DNA of 64,000 nucleotides. Source: Montifringilla adamsi. Lineage: Eukaryota; Chordata; Aves; Passeriformes; Passeridae. The DNA is taken from positions 17,753,937-17,817,936 of the forward strand of contig JAGGNK010009114.1 in assembly GCA_017590115.1 (NCBI GenBank), read 5' to 3'. The notes under the pieces were generated by a model. It saw only the letters and a program-made list of their open reading frames with translations. It did not search any database and was not told the DNA's origin. The first letter of the stretch is position 1; every line of letters starts with the position of its first letter. Position numbers and translations under genes: made by a program. Below are positions 1-10,726 of this stretch, piece by piece.

Positions 1-481
1 ACACCAACAATCCCGCTGTCCGTGCTCAGACTGCTGACGTTGCTCCAGTGACGTCTGGAGCGGAGGGAGCCCCGTGGGGTGCGTCGGGTCTCATCAAAGC
101 TGCCACCATGGCCAAGGTTGGCTTTTGCTACCACTGGACCTGAGAACAGACACAAATCATTACAGGCCCTGCCAGCTGCACACAGCTCACCCGAGAAACT
201 CATGTTGGCACATGAGGAACCCTGGGGGAACAGTCTGGTTCTGGTAAAGCAGGGCTGTGAGCTGCCTCCCCTGTTTTGCTGCTGAGACTGGTGAGAATCA
301 GAAGTAAACAGCTCCCAGGTGAAGTCTGGGATCTGCCATCTCTGCACTGCCCATACTTGTGAACTCATTTGGACTGCCCCTTCCCCTGCCATTTACCAGT
401 CAGGGACAGAGCAGAGCAGATCCTGATTTCCTGCACACCTGGGTACAACGCAGGATGCTTCCCTCCCCTAGTTTTATAGAG
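1..481. other. Sequence left of the last coding exon
   Basis: This is probably the 3' UTR or a terminal intron of the unrecognised minus-strand gene. No polyadenylation hexamer AATAAA on that strand and no further coding exon are visible. Confidence 0.4.
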
Positions 482-760
482 TTACTCCACATTTACAGCA
501 GCACAGCAGAGCGCAGCATCTGGCCCATAAGCCCCCGAGTGTGCAGTGTGTGTACCACAGTCTCGCTCCTGCCGGCGCTTCTGAGCGTGCTGCCGCGCCG
601 CAGCCGCGATCTTCAGCTCCAGCTGCTTCCTCTTCACCGAGTCTGTCGGCATCGGGTCACTGAAGTGTGGCCGCAGCCGGCACTCCCGCTGTGCCTTGGC
701 ACCATCCGTGCTCTCGTGGACAATGTCGGAGCTGGATCGACGACAGGCAGGACTGGGGGT
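482..760 (-). CDS. Exon 6, probable last coding exon of the unrecognised gene
   Basis: The acceptor is CCTTTCTTGCCTTTCTTGCAG|ACCCCC, with a long pyrimidine tract, and the exon opens in phase 0. It encodes CRRSSSDIVHE, RPHFSDPMPTD and a basic amphipathic helix (KRKQLELKIAAAARQHAQKR), and reads to TAA at 484-482. GC at third codon positions is high up to RQERD and falls afterwards. The last roughly 26 residues could therefore be a genuine tail, or read-through past a weak donor (GACTGTG|GTACAC) with one more exon to the left of the window. No AATAAA hexamer is seen between 482 and 1 on this strand, so the transcript end is probably outside. Confidence 0.78.
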   Translation of the reverse strand, partial: TPSPACRRSSSDIVHESTDGAKAQRECRLRPHFSDPMPTDSVKRKQLELKIAAAARQHAQKRRQERDCGTHTAHSGAYGPDAALCCAAVNVE

Positions 761-3700
761 CTGCAAGAAAGGCAAGAAAGGGTTTGGAGCAAGGCTGAGC
801 TCAAAGCAGCACCTGGATTGCAGACACTGGACTCCAGTTGCCAAAGGAGGGAAAAGGAAACTCATCAGTAAAGGAATGGTAAATGTAGCTCTGCTACATG
901 ATGACTAAGAAATCTGTCTCCCTGAGTCCCTTTGTCTTGCTCAGCCCTAACAAGTAAGGACCCCTGTCCCTTTGCTGTTGTATAGCTCTGAGTACAGCAG
1001 CTCTGAGGTGGTTGGATCATGGCTGTCAAATAACCATGAAAAAGTCAACAGCACAGCCCTGGCTATGTGTGGCTCAGGGACCTGAGTTCGCTTGCAGCTG
1101 CTCTGTGAAGGTAGCAGGGTCAGCAGTGCAGGGTCAGGAAGTCCAGCCTCTGTGCCCCACCTGCACCAGCAGCTTGCCCAAGGGGCACTAGGAGGGAATC
1201 TGTCTGAACCCCCAGACACACTGGAAGCCAGGAAGGGGTTATTGCTGAACTCCCTGCATGAAATGCAGCAGCACATAGGCAGAGGCAAAAAACTCACTCC
1301 TGTTTTACTGAGTGTAATAAAAAAGCTTCTAATGCTTCTAACAGCGTTTAATTGCTCATGGGAGTTTCCCAGATTGCCATCTCCTAGCCTGCCCAGTTCC
1401 TACAATGAAGGTATCCTTCAGAGCTTCTAACAAGGAAAAAATCCTGAACACATGCATGAGAGGGGAATTCCTCTCCCTTACATTCCCTGCAGGTGGAGTG
1501 TCACTGGATGTCTCATTGCTTGGCTTGTCCTCCCAGGTCTCTGTTGCCATGGACATTGCTGTGGGCTGCTGGCTGTCCTCCAGAGGTGGGAAATCAGCTT
1601 CCCTCAGATCACACTGCCCCTTGGAGGGGGATTTGGCAGCAGTCTCGGCATTGCAGCTGCAAGGGAAGAAGCAGATTCCATTGAACATCACAGATGCAGC
1701 ACTCCTGCTATTCCTGACACAGATGAGACTGAGCAGAGAGCCCAGGTTCAAACAATGGTCTGCAACAGTTCAGGAAAAGTGCAGGCAGGGTTCGTGACTG
1801 CTCAGCATGGGTGGCTGTGCTTGTGTTTCAGGGGCTCTAAGCACTGCTCAGTTAAGACATTGCAAATTGGGTAACTGCACTCCTACCAACATCAGTCTGG
1901 GTTATCAAGTCTTGGCTGTTCACAGGGCATTTTTGTGTCCATAAAACATGAGGTGATCCACAGGGACCAGAAACACTCCTTTCTAAGTAGGCCACATCCA
2001 TATTTGCTGCTATTTAAGGAGATGCTGCCAACACAGAAACCATACTGCTCATCTGGATGAAAATCACCTGCTATAAACCATAATACTTTGAAGGGATTAG
2101 AGGATTAAAGGAGTATTCCCTCTGTTTTTCATCTCATATGATCCCAAGCCCACTGAAGTCACTGGAAAGATACTATCTGTTTTCAGTGAACTCATGATCA
2201 GGCCTTTCGGAGCACTTGAGACCTGAAAAGACTGGCAAGTGTCTGTTGCTCTCACTTGGCAGTTCTGGGATGCCCTCATCCACAGCTGTCCAGTGCTAAC
2301 AAGGGCCTGGCCTGGCTGATCCAGGCAGCCTGTCCATCCCCACGTTCCCCCCTCTGTAGACAGCATCACTCTCCAGACAGACTCAGTCTGCTGCAAAACC
2401 ACCGACTTGACGGAGTAGTTGACAGGTTGTTGTGTGTGATACTATTTGTGATACATTTTTTTTTAACAGGCTTTCTAAGACATCTTATTTCCATGCATTT
2501 AGAAGCCTGTTGGGAAGAATTTTTTTTTGTTTTTGTTTACTTAATTTTTATGGACTTGGATTCCTTTAAAAAGGAAGGTTGTGAGGACTGAATATGGATG
2601 CTTGTATATACAGGAAGCCAGTGTCTGGAACATATTTCAGGTTCTGCATGTATTTTATGCTTAACAATAATCTCCTGTGAGAAAAATCTGCTTCTTCTTA
2701 AAGGCTTCACTTGTGAACTTATGCTGGTAGGTCAAATTGCTAATGTGCAATTCCAACAGTGTCAACTACAAGCAAACACATGAGACAGATGGGCATTCTT
2801 CTTGCAATGAATGACAGTTGGCTCCAATAACAAACCATCAGCCAATACTAAAATGACTGAAGAGGGAACAAATCTCCCAAAATACAAACTGGCTCTGTTG
2901 TCAGGCCAGAAAAGTTAGTTTGCATCTCTCCAGCTGATGCTTTTTCATCTTCCTCCATTAATATTTCCAGGTCCCTGCTGACACAACCAGTTAAAAAGAG
3001 TTTAGCTATGGCTATGTGACAATGGCAACAGTGCCAACAGCAGGCTCCTGGCATTTGCTTTTTTGCTGTCTCTCTCCAGGTCTCTACTCCCCAGCCTGTA
3101 GAAAGGGGATACCAATATCACTGCTGGCACAGAGCAGTCTGTGGCACTTACAAGGCAGCAGTAAGAGCAGCACAAGCTCACAGCAAGGTTGCAGTCCCCC
3201 CATGGTACTGGCCTTGTCTGGTCTGGCTTGAGAGGTTCCTGTCTCCTTCCTCCCTCCTGTCCCCAACCATGCTTGGGGTAACCACTCCTTAAGTGTGTGT
3301 AACTGCCTGCATGGCCATGATCTAAAATCAGTCTTGAAATTATATGGGTTTTAAAACCCCTCCCTTATGTATTCTCAGACAGATAATTTAATCTGTGTTT
3401 CATTGAGTTGTGCAAAGTATGAACAGATCAGCTGGGCAAACCCATGTGAAGGAAGGCACAGGTTAAGGAGCAAGAAAACTCTTGAAGGGTGCCATACACC
3501 ACCCTTTCCAAAAGCTGCTCCTGTTCAAACAGCTTCCTGTTCAAACAGCTTCTGGTTAAATAACACAGAAAAGGGACCATGCTGGGGCACAGAGAGGCAA
3601 TGGGATGCACCCAAGGTTAGTAGCAGAGCTCATAATTGAAATATTATCTTCTTGATCACATCAGTTCCCACTATACAGAACATACTCTCATGAGAGATGC

Positions 3701-6700
3701 TGAGCTTTCATTTGTCATTTTCACAGTGCTTCAAGATCATCCACTTAAATATGGGAAGCACTCCAGAGTATTGCTGCTCCTCTAAGTGAAGCTGACAGCA
3801 GCTCTCTGCTGAGAGGGTCTACAGACCAGATGCCACCACTTATTGTGGTTTCCATAGCCCAAAAGGGATATTTAAAAAGAATCTCCAGACGTGATCTTCA
3901 GTGGGAATAAGAGCCAATATTACTCAGAGAGCTGAGCTATGGAAACATGACTGGAGAATGGGAAATTCAACCCACCCCATGGCTGGTCAACTGGAGGTAA
4001 GAAAAGGCAATTATGTTGATCCCACATTGTGTGAAATTAGGTTTCTTCATCCCTGGTTTGACTGGTCTACTTCTTGTCATGATTAGATCCCCTCTGCTTG
4101 ATGTACTGGCCATGTGGTCTTGGGGCAAGTGCTGCTCCACACACCACTAGATCGGTGTCTGATCAGGGGGATGTGGGCAAAACAGGGAGGATACAAGCAG
4201 TTTTGTGGAACAACATCTTAGGGCTGCTCCTTTAACATTTGCCTCTGGCTTAGGAGGAAGAGGGGACATTGCCAAGAAAACAGGATATTGCCCCTTTCTC
4301 TAGTCCCCTCCTCCTGGCAGAGATCTGTGCTGCCAACAGGTTCACACCATCGCCTGCTCAAGAAAGTCAAGTCCCCTCTGCCCTCACAGAGGGGTGTAGA
4401 AGGGGGGACTCCAGCATCTTTTCTTCTGTTGGACTAAATCACTTATTGGGACAGGAGTTTGTGTCTGGGGTTGGTGTCAGTTTTTCCTGTTCTCCCCAAG
4501 AGAGGTGATGCACTTGGGCCAACACAGAGAGGACCAGTTCTTTTTGAACGTGTTTTTAAACCTCTGGCTATCAACTCTGAATTTCATGAAAGTGGAGGCA
4601 ACTGTGGATGGTGCACAACAGGAAATGCACCTGCTTTCCTTCACTGTCTCTATGGGCCTCTTCATGGCTTTATCATTGTCCAAGCCAGCAGTTCTCAGCC
4701 CTTTCCAAATGTTCCTGACTCTTTCTGACTAATGGAAACATTTTTGTGCATGTCTTCCCTGCTGTCACCCACCCTCCTGACTTGGTGTCAGTCCTCTGCT
4801 AGGGAAGCAGGTATTGTACCCACTGTCCTGTTGTCACCCCACAAACAGCCCATCACTCTTTTCAGGAAGTCTTCTTTCTTAGTCATGTCCTTGGCTAAAC
4901 AGTGCAGCCTTCTGTTGTCACCATGTCCCTCATTTCACAGACACAAAACTGAGCTATTTGCATGCCCTTGTCCTAAACAATTCCCCACTTAAGCAATTTC
5001 AGAAAGTGGACTGTGTACTGAAAAGCTTACAGGATTTCCATATAGATAGCAACACCCCTTCCCAGCCAGGATGACAACCTAAGTTAAGGGTATCCAGTGA
5101 CCCACAAGGGGGCTAAAGCCACCATAATTATGAGACTGACAATCAAATCTTCACTGACAAAATGTTAAGTCAATTGACTGAATCTTAAATAATTAACAAT
5201 TAATTACTATGGAGACTGCTAACTTACAGACAAAACTGCTTTGTAAAGCTGACACTTACACAGAAGCACTAGAAAGAGAAGATAATTTTAGCTATTTTAT
5301 TCTGTGATGCTCCATCACAACATCTCTATCAGAGGCTTGTTGAGCTGAGTATCTGTGGAAATGGGACCAAATCCCCAGCTTTCAGCTAATTTCTTTTGAG
5401 ACTTAGAAAGAATGTGGCCTGGATGCCAGCAATCATAATTTAGCACCCCAAATGCAGACAAAAATCTCCCACCTCTGCAGTGAAAATCTGAAGTAGTGAA
5501 TATTCATGGATATTACAGCCCCAGGTGAAAGATAGAAAACATACATTTCAAAACAAAGGAAACTGGAGTTTCTCAATGATCAGTGCTTTGGCAATAACAA
5601 TTACCATTAACTGTTATTCCTCTGAAAACAATAAGGCCAGGGTGGTTCCTTCACATACAAAACTACCTTTCTAATACCGGAACCATTGTCATTCACATTT
5701 TTAGATAAACTGTCATTTTGGTGTTAATAAAAATTGCTTCATAGATTTTAACAAATCCAACTAGGGAGACTGAACCCATTCACAGAAACAAAAACCACTG
5801 TGGATATTAAAAGCACAGAAACCACACATAAAGGCCCTGGGCAGGAAGTGTTTGGAGGCTGGGAGAGTAGTGGGAAGGAAGAAGGAAGATCATATGCACT
5901 CCTCCTTTCCTGTACTTGCAGCTTGGGCTCTAGATACCAGTACAACCATTGATCTGCAAAGAGACAGCTGTTCTTACACCCTTACTGCTTGTGCCATTCT
6001 GTGTATTTCATTTCACATTCATTACAAAAATAGCCTAATCCATTAAAATGGTTGCATCCCATAACTTTCTCATTTACCTCTTCATCGGATTTTCATACCA
6101 TAGAAGAAAAGCACTAAGGCTGGGCTGGACAGCTGAGAGAAGCACTGAGGGCTCTGACACCAACTACTTCCCTTTGGATATAAAGTTGCAGAATTATTTC
6201 GACTGTCACTCTGGCTTCAGTCCCACTTAAGTTTTCAGATGACTCTCATTCCTGTGGAGAAGTCACTATTATCTCCTCCAAAACCAGAGTCCAGTCTCAG
6301 CCCAGGCATTCCAGAAATAAAAAGACTGCACACAAGGTTGATGCCCTGGCATTTCACACACCCATCTGTGGATTGCAGAAGCAGCCAGGAACCAAGTCTA
6401 ATGCAATTCTTGGCAAATCCAGTCATGAAAGCCAAGTGCATGGAAACAAACCACTCCACCAACAATTACTCCTTTTCCCATCAGCCTCATCTCATGATAA
6501 GACAGTGATAACTGCTCCAAATTCATAGCTTCTAGAACTTGGCTGATTCCTACTGTGCCACCCTGCATAGAAAGGGATCCCCATTTCTTAGGCAGGAGGG
6601 AGGTAATAAGACTGCAGTGTCCAAAATCAGGATAAAGAAAGCAGTCACGAACATCTTACCCAGAGAAGGGGGAAAACCCTGGATGGAGAAGGAGGAAGGC

Positions 6701-9700
6701 TCTACAGAAGTATTTTCTCTGGCTGCCTACACAGAGATGGCAGAAGGACAGTATTTACAAGTACTTTCACTCACTGCCTGTGCAGGTCTCCAGAGGGGGT
6801 TAAAGACTCGTAGCAGCCATCTCACCCTTGTGTGCCTGCTCACTACACTACTGCATGTCACACTATCTAAATTCATGTCCTGCAGTGGTGGGACAGACCC
6901 TACAGCTTTCTTCAAAGCAATCATATCAATACTTTGTATCCTTTGGCTGTCTTCCACTTCTAACAGATGCTTAAAAAAAATAAAAATAAATACATTCTGA
7001 CAATTTAATACAGAAATAAATGGGTGGGAAACTGAGTGTCAGAACTACTAACAGCTGTTGTCTTTACAGGATTAAGGTGCAAAAAAGGCGAAGTCTAGAT
7101 GAAAATGCTTTTTGATGTTTAATCCCCCACAAAGTGGAATTTAAGCTGAACAGCTTTAAAGACACGTCCATGCGGCTATCACAGACTCCAAGATGAAAGG
7201 CTCTGCCAACAGCACATTTATGCTACAGGAATTAAATGTACCTATCAGGAAAAAGACCAGATCATTAACAAGGGAACTGCTTTCAGGCGACCCCACAGAG
7301 CATGTTACCTTTTCTTAATAAGTTCCAAGGCTGAACCTATGAATTCATCCTTCATTTTTTGTAGCTTAGCTCCATAGCTGGATAAGTCTGTGGCTTCTAA
7401 CAGCAGCGATGAACAGCAAGAGGACTGGGTTTCAGAAGCCAGTGACTGCCCTGCAAGGTGGAGGACATCATTAAATTGTCTTGTCTCTCCTTTCTGCTGC
7501 TCATCACTGAAGATCTGCCCAGCACTGTGTATTGCTCCTGCCTGTAGAGGTGATCGTGGAATAGGACTGGAGCAAATAGGGACTGGTGATGTATCTGGGA
7601 TGGAGGTCTGGAAGGTTCTGTCCTTCACCTCAGGACTGCTCATTTTGAAACCATCCCATGTGGCTAGGTTTTGGGAAAAGCCAGCAGAGGTGTGGTTTTC
7701 ATGAAATACATCATCATCCTCCTCTGCTGTGACAGCAGGTTCATTCACAGCTTTGGTCTCTAAAGCTTCTGGACAGACATTCTTACTGTTTTCCTCCTCC
7801 AGTGTCTGGTTTGCAGGCAGACCCTTTTTCAAGCAATCTGCTGGCCCACTGCTGTTGTCAGATGAATTTCCCTCCTTACTTCTCATTTGCTTGAACTCCT
7901 CAAAGGTGGGTATGTAGAGCCTCCCTTTGCAGTGGCCTTTCTTTTTCTGTCCCAGTGTGACTTTGACATCTGTTTCCCCACTGTACTGTTCTACGGTCTC
8001 TGCTGCTCTGGATTTGCTCATCTCATGGCTTTCCCCAGCAAGCTGAAGGGGCAAATTTGGGGAGCTATTCTGCCTTCGGAGCTGAAGCCTCCTCTGAGCT
8101 TCCTGCTTGATGTCTTCTGGACTGATGATCCTGTGTGCAAAGCACAGTCCCTGTCCCGCTGTGAGGCTGTGCCTGAGAGCAGTGTGCTCCACCAGAACCG
8201 TGCAGTTCACAGCACAGCCGTTCCTGCACTGCCGGCACACCTGGCATCCAAAGCACTCCTGGGCCATCAGCTCAGGCAGGGCCACCTGTGGGCGCACTGG
8301 CTTACAGGGCTCTGCCACCTTACTGCTGTGCAGCCTCAGCTTCTCCTTCAGCTCTTTTCTGGCATCCCCGTGTAGGGCTCTTTCATGAGCGGAAGGGAAG
8401 AGCCACTGAGGCACTTTGGCAAAGGGAGGGAGAAGCACATCCTGTGCGGATCGAGATGTCTGTTTAGCATGGAGAGAAAGGTTCCTCAGAGAGTCTGATG
8501 CACTCTGTACTGGGGCCACATCCACACAGCCTTCTGTCCACTGACTGGTGCCTCTATAGCGAAAGATGATCTCGTTATCCAGGCTCCGGCAGTGAGAATA
8601 CAGCCCACAGTCAGCAACTGCTGCCCAGTGTAGGTTTTCCACACTCCGATACATCCGGTTTTCCACAGGACTGGCCAAACGTGCCTTGCCTGTGTGGCAG
8701 GCAAGAGTGTGGAAGTCCCCAGAAAAAATATGAGTGTCTAGGTTCTTTAGTGGATGCATGCTGCTAACTGAAAAATCCTTTAAGCCATGTTGTGCACAGA
8801 GCTGATTATTTTGGCAGCTCGAGATCACCCGGCAGTGTTCCTGTCTCTCATCAACACTGATGTATGTCATAGCAAATGCACATGGAGGCTCTAGGACAGT
8901 GGCGTCTAGGGGGAGAGGAGGGAGCTGGGGTGTCGCTTAGATGCCAGTCAATGTCCACAGACCACAGACAGCAAAGTGTGCTGCTGGGCACTCACATAAG
9001 AGAGCTCTCACATGGGTGGAGTCGCCATGCGTAGAAGACCTGTGAATGGAAGGAAAGATGAGTTACTGAAGCAGCCGGGTGCTGACTCGCAGGATGCAGC
9101 AGCAGGTCTGCTTCCAGGGTATGCAGAATCCAACACCAACAGCTTGTGCAGGAGCAGAGCAGCATAACTGGGCGATGAGCTGTGGGGCTTGGGACAGGGA
9201 AGCTTTTTCTTCTCCAGCCAAGCCAACAGTGGCCTTACACTACTTGTCTGAATTTGGAGAAGTTTTTCCTACCTACCCTCAGTAATTCCCTCACATTAAC
9301 ATTGCTCAGCTCTAGAGACAAATGCTCAGAAGGGCTTGCTGCAGGCTCAGCTTACGCACACAGCAGCACTACGGAGACGGCAGGTTTACAAGAGATAGTG
9401 AGGTTCTTTCCCTAAAATGGGGTGCAGACAAGAGTGTATAAGTTAAGGGGGATGCTGGGGCTGGGAAAGGATGACATAACTGCAGTCTCCTTGAAGACTC
9501 AAGTAGCAAGGAGGAAGAAGAAGGCTAACAGGTGGTGGTTTTGTGCCTGACAGTCACATTGCAGACCCGTATTGCTCTGATTCACCCTTCACAAGGAAGA
9601 TAGATACGGTTTACTGACTGCATATGGTAGTCAAGCATTGCCAAGGCCTTTCCAGTGCAGAGACAAAGGTATCTTACAGACTTCCACAAATGCACCCTCC

Positions 9701-10722
9701 TGACTCCTTAGCCACAGGCTCAAATGATCATCCTCCCATGAAAGCTCAGTGGAGGCCCCAAAAGAGAAAGCTATCCTTTTCAAGGCTCCTCCTGTGAGCT
9801 CTGTTCAGCACTGTAAGGCCCAGGGAATCTAAGTGACCAAATCATATGTTCAGAGTGGAGAATTAAATCCCTAAACTCCAGTTTGGGCCAGCAGGATAAA
9901 GGCTAAGTGGCTATGTCCTTGATGGAAGTGGACAGAGCCTCCTTACACTGAATGGAGAGACTCTAGATTTTTTTTAGGGATTTAGGCGTCATGGACTTGC
10001 CAGCAGTCACACAAGACATCAGTGTCTGCTACAGTCTAGTCCACTCCCTTCCTTGGCAATCGGAGGCAAAGAAAATGAGTGAGTGCTATATGTAAAGGAG
10101 AGTAAGATTGGGCAGGGGATATGGGGGTAGCCTGAGATTCGTAAGGGCAAGACAGAGCTGGGATGGTGGGGCATGAGTCTTTAATAATAATCCAGGCAAG
10201 AACCAACCAGGGTGAACACACAGGAAGTGGTCTTGATAAAGCAAGACAGAACCAGTTACAGCCCAGACTGTTGTTCTGTAGTGCAGCTGGATTCCCCACA
10301 TGTGGCCAACTATTCAGGCAGCACAGCCACTTGATCAGGAGGGGAATGAAGAGGTTTGTCACTCCCTGAAGGCTGACACCACAGGCACCTAGCTATGTGA
10401 TGTACCAACAGACATCTATCTGAGAGGAAGTCTGAGGTACTGTATTGCCTGGAAGACAATTTTGCTAACACACTATGAGCTTGATTTGTCCTTTGCTTAG
10501 AGTAGCTCAAATTAGCATATTTTCCCTGCATTAATGAAATTATGTCTCATCTCATCCCAGAGAGGGAAGGCAGAACTGCTCCTGTAGTTCATTGCTGAAC
10601 GAAGAACATAATTTGCATCCTTCATAACTGCTAAAAATAAAAATTAAAACTAGCTCTCAAAACGTCACAGGCACTTCTCACCCGGTCTTCTCATGGTGGG
10701 GCTGGAGTTCCCCCTTCTTCAT
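482..10722 (-). CDS. Unrecognised five-coding-exon gene, about 711 aa
   Basis: I assembled this gene from splice signals and reading phase. The coding exons are 10722-10682, 9039-8996, 8905-7309, 1656-1482 and 760-482. Their lengths sum to 2136 nt, exactly 712 codons including the stop. The product starts MKKGELQPHHEK. It is rich in Ser, Gln and Cys and has no signal peptide or membrane segment. Visible parts are RSVENL and RSLDN motifs (about residues 115-140), a Cys cluster of pattern C-x2-C-x2-C-x2-C-x3-C-x3-C (about 246-263), a basic helix followed by RRQNSSPNL (about 290-313), RLYIPTFEEFKQMR (about 357-370), an acidic EEDDD stretch, and near the C terminus KRKQLELKIAAAARQHAQKR (about 662-681). 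This composition suggests a cytoplasmic scaffold or signalling protein, but I cannot name a family. The exon structure is strongly supported; the function is unknown. Confidence 0.82.
761..1481 (-). other. Intron between exons 6 and 5 of the unrecognised gene
   Basis: This is a 721 bp intron with strong splice sites at both ends. Nothing else was recognised in it. Confidence 0.75.
1482..1656 (-). CDS. Exon 5 of the unrecognised gene
   Basis: The acceptor is CTTCTTCCCTTGCAG|CTGC and the donor is GGGAAT|GTAAGG, both close to consensus. The exon starts with one base that completes the AG left by exon 4 to give Ser. It then reads CNAETAAKSPSKGQ and, further on, READFPPLEDSQQP and TWEDKPSNETSSDTPP. 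It is Ser/Thr/Pro-rich and probably disordered. The intron separating it from exon 4 is 5.65 kb. It ends in phase 0, matching exon 6. Confidence 0.85.
1657..7308 (-). other. Intron between exons 5 and 4 of the unrecognised gene
   Basis: This 5.65 kb stretch holds the 16 bp duplication and otherwise anonymous sequence. One exon-like segment at 6823-6957 was considered and rejected on phase. Confidence 0.75.
3520..3551 (+). repeat. 16 bp tandem duplication
   Basis: CCTGTTCAAACAGCTT occurs twice in perfect head-to-tail order. Each unit is itself nearly palindromic around TTCAAA. It lies in the large intron between exons 5 and 4 of the unrecognised gene. Confidence 0.9.
7309..8905 (-). CDS. Exon 4, the 1.6 kb main exon of the unrecognised gene
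   Basis: The acceptor is CTCCTCTCCCCCTAG|ACGCC and the donor is AAGAAAAG|GTAACA. The reading frame is open through the whole 1597 bp, starting ATVLEPPCAFAMTYISVDE. It carries most of the protein, including the Cys cluster (CFGCQVCRQCRNGCAVNC), the helix with RRQNSSPNL and an acidic Ser/Thr-rich tail. If the donor is not used, the frame meets a TAA at the next codon, so an intron-retaining transcript would give a protein ending LIKKR. No polyadenylation signal lies just downstream, which favours splicing onward. A 1.6 kb open exon on one strand is the strongest coding signal in the left half. Confidence 0.92.
8996..9039 (-). CDS. Exon 3 of the unrecognised gene (44 bp)
   Basis: This short exon is bounded by CTTCCATTCACAG|GTCTTC and CTCTTAT|GTGAGTGC; the donor is a perfect GTGAGT. 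It encodes SSTHGDSTHVRALL and enters and leaves in phases that match both neighbours. The intron to the next exon is only 90 bp (8906-8995). The strong splice sites and double phase match make it a real exon despite its size. Confidence 0.8.
9040..10681 (-). other. Intron between exons 3 and 2 of the unrecognised gene
   Basis: This 1.64 kb intron has no recognisable repeat or exon. Confidence 0.65.
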
Positions 10723-10726
10723 GGCT
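10682..10726 (-). CDS. Exon 2 of the unrecognised gene, with probable start codon
   Basis: This is a 45 bp exon between a pyrimidine-rich acceptor (GTGGGCTCCTCCAG|AGCC) and a donor (ACCGG|GTGAGAAG). The ATG at 10722-10720 has a good context (GCCATGA). It encodes MKKGELQPHHEKT and leaves two bases, GG, which complete a Gly codon with the first base of the next exon. The three bases before the ATG are also open, so an upstream start in the candidate first exon cannot be excluded. Confidence 0.72.

Noticed and set aside
1405..1797. Plus-strand open frames opposite exon 5.
   Set aside because: Shadow of the real minus-strand exon, which has strong splice sites and matching phase.
6823..6957. Exon-like segment on the minus strand (VEDSQRIQSIDMIALKKAVG onwards) with a T-rich acceptor and a GTGAGA donor.
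   Set aside because: Inserted between exons 4 and 5 it shifts the frame and quickly meets a stop, while exon 4 joins exon 5 directly in phase.
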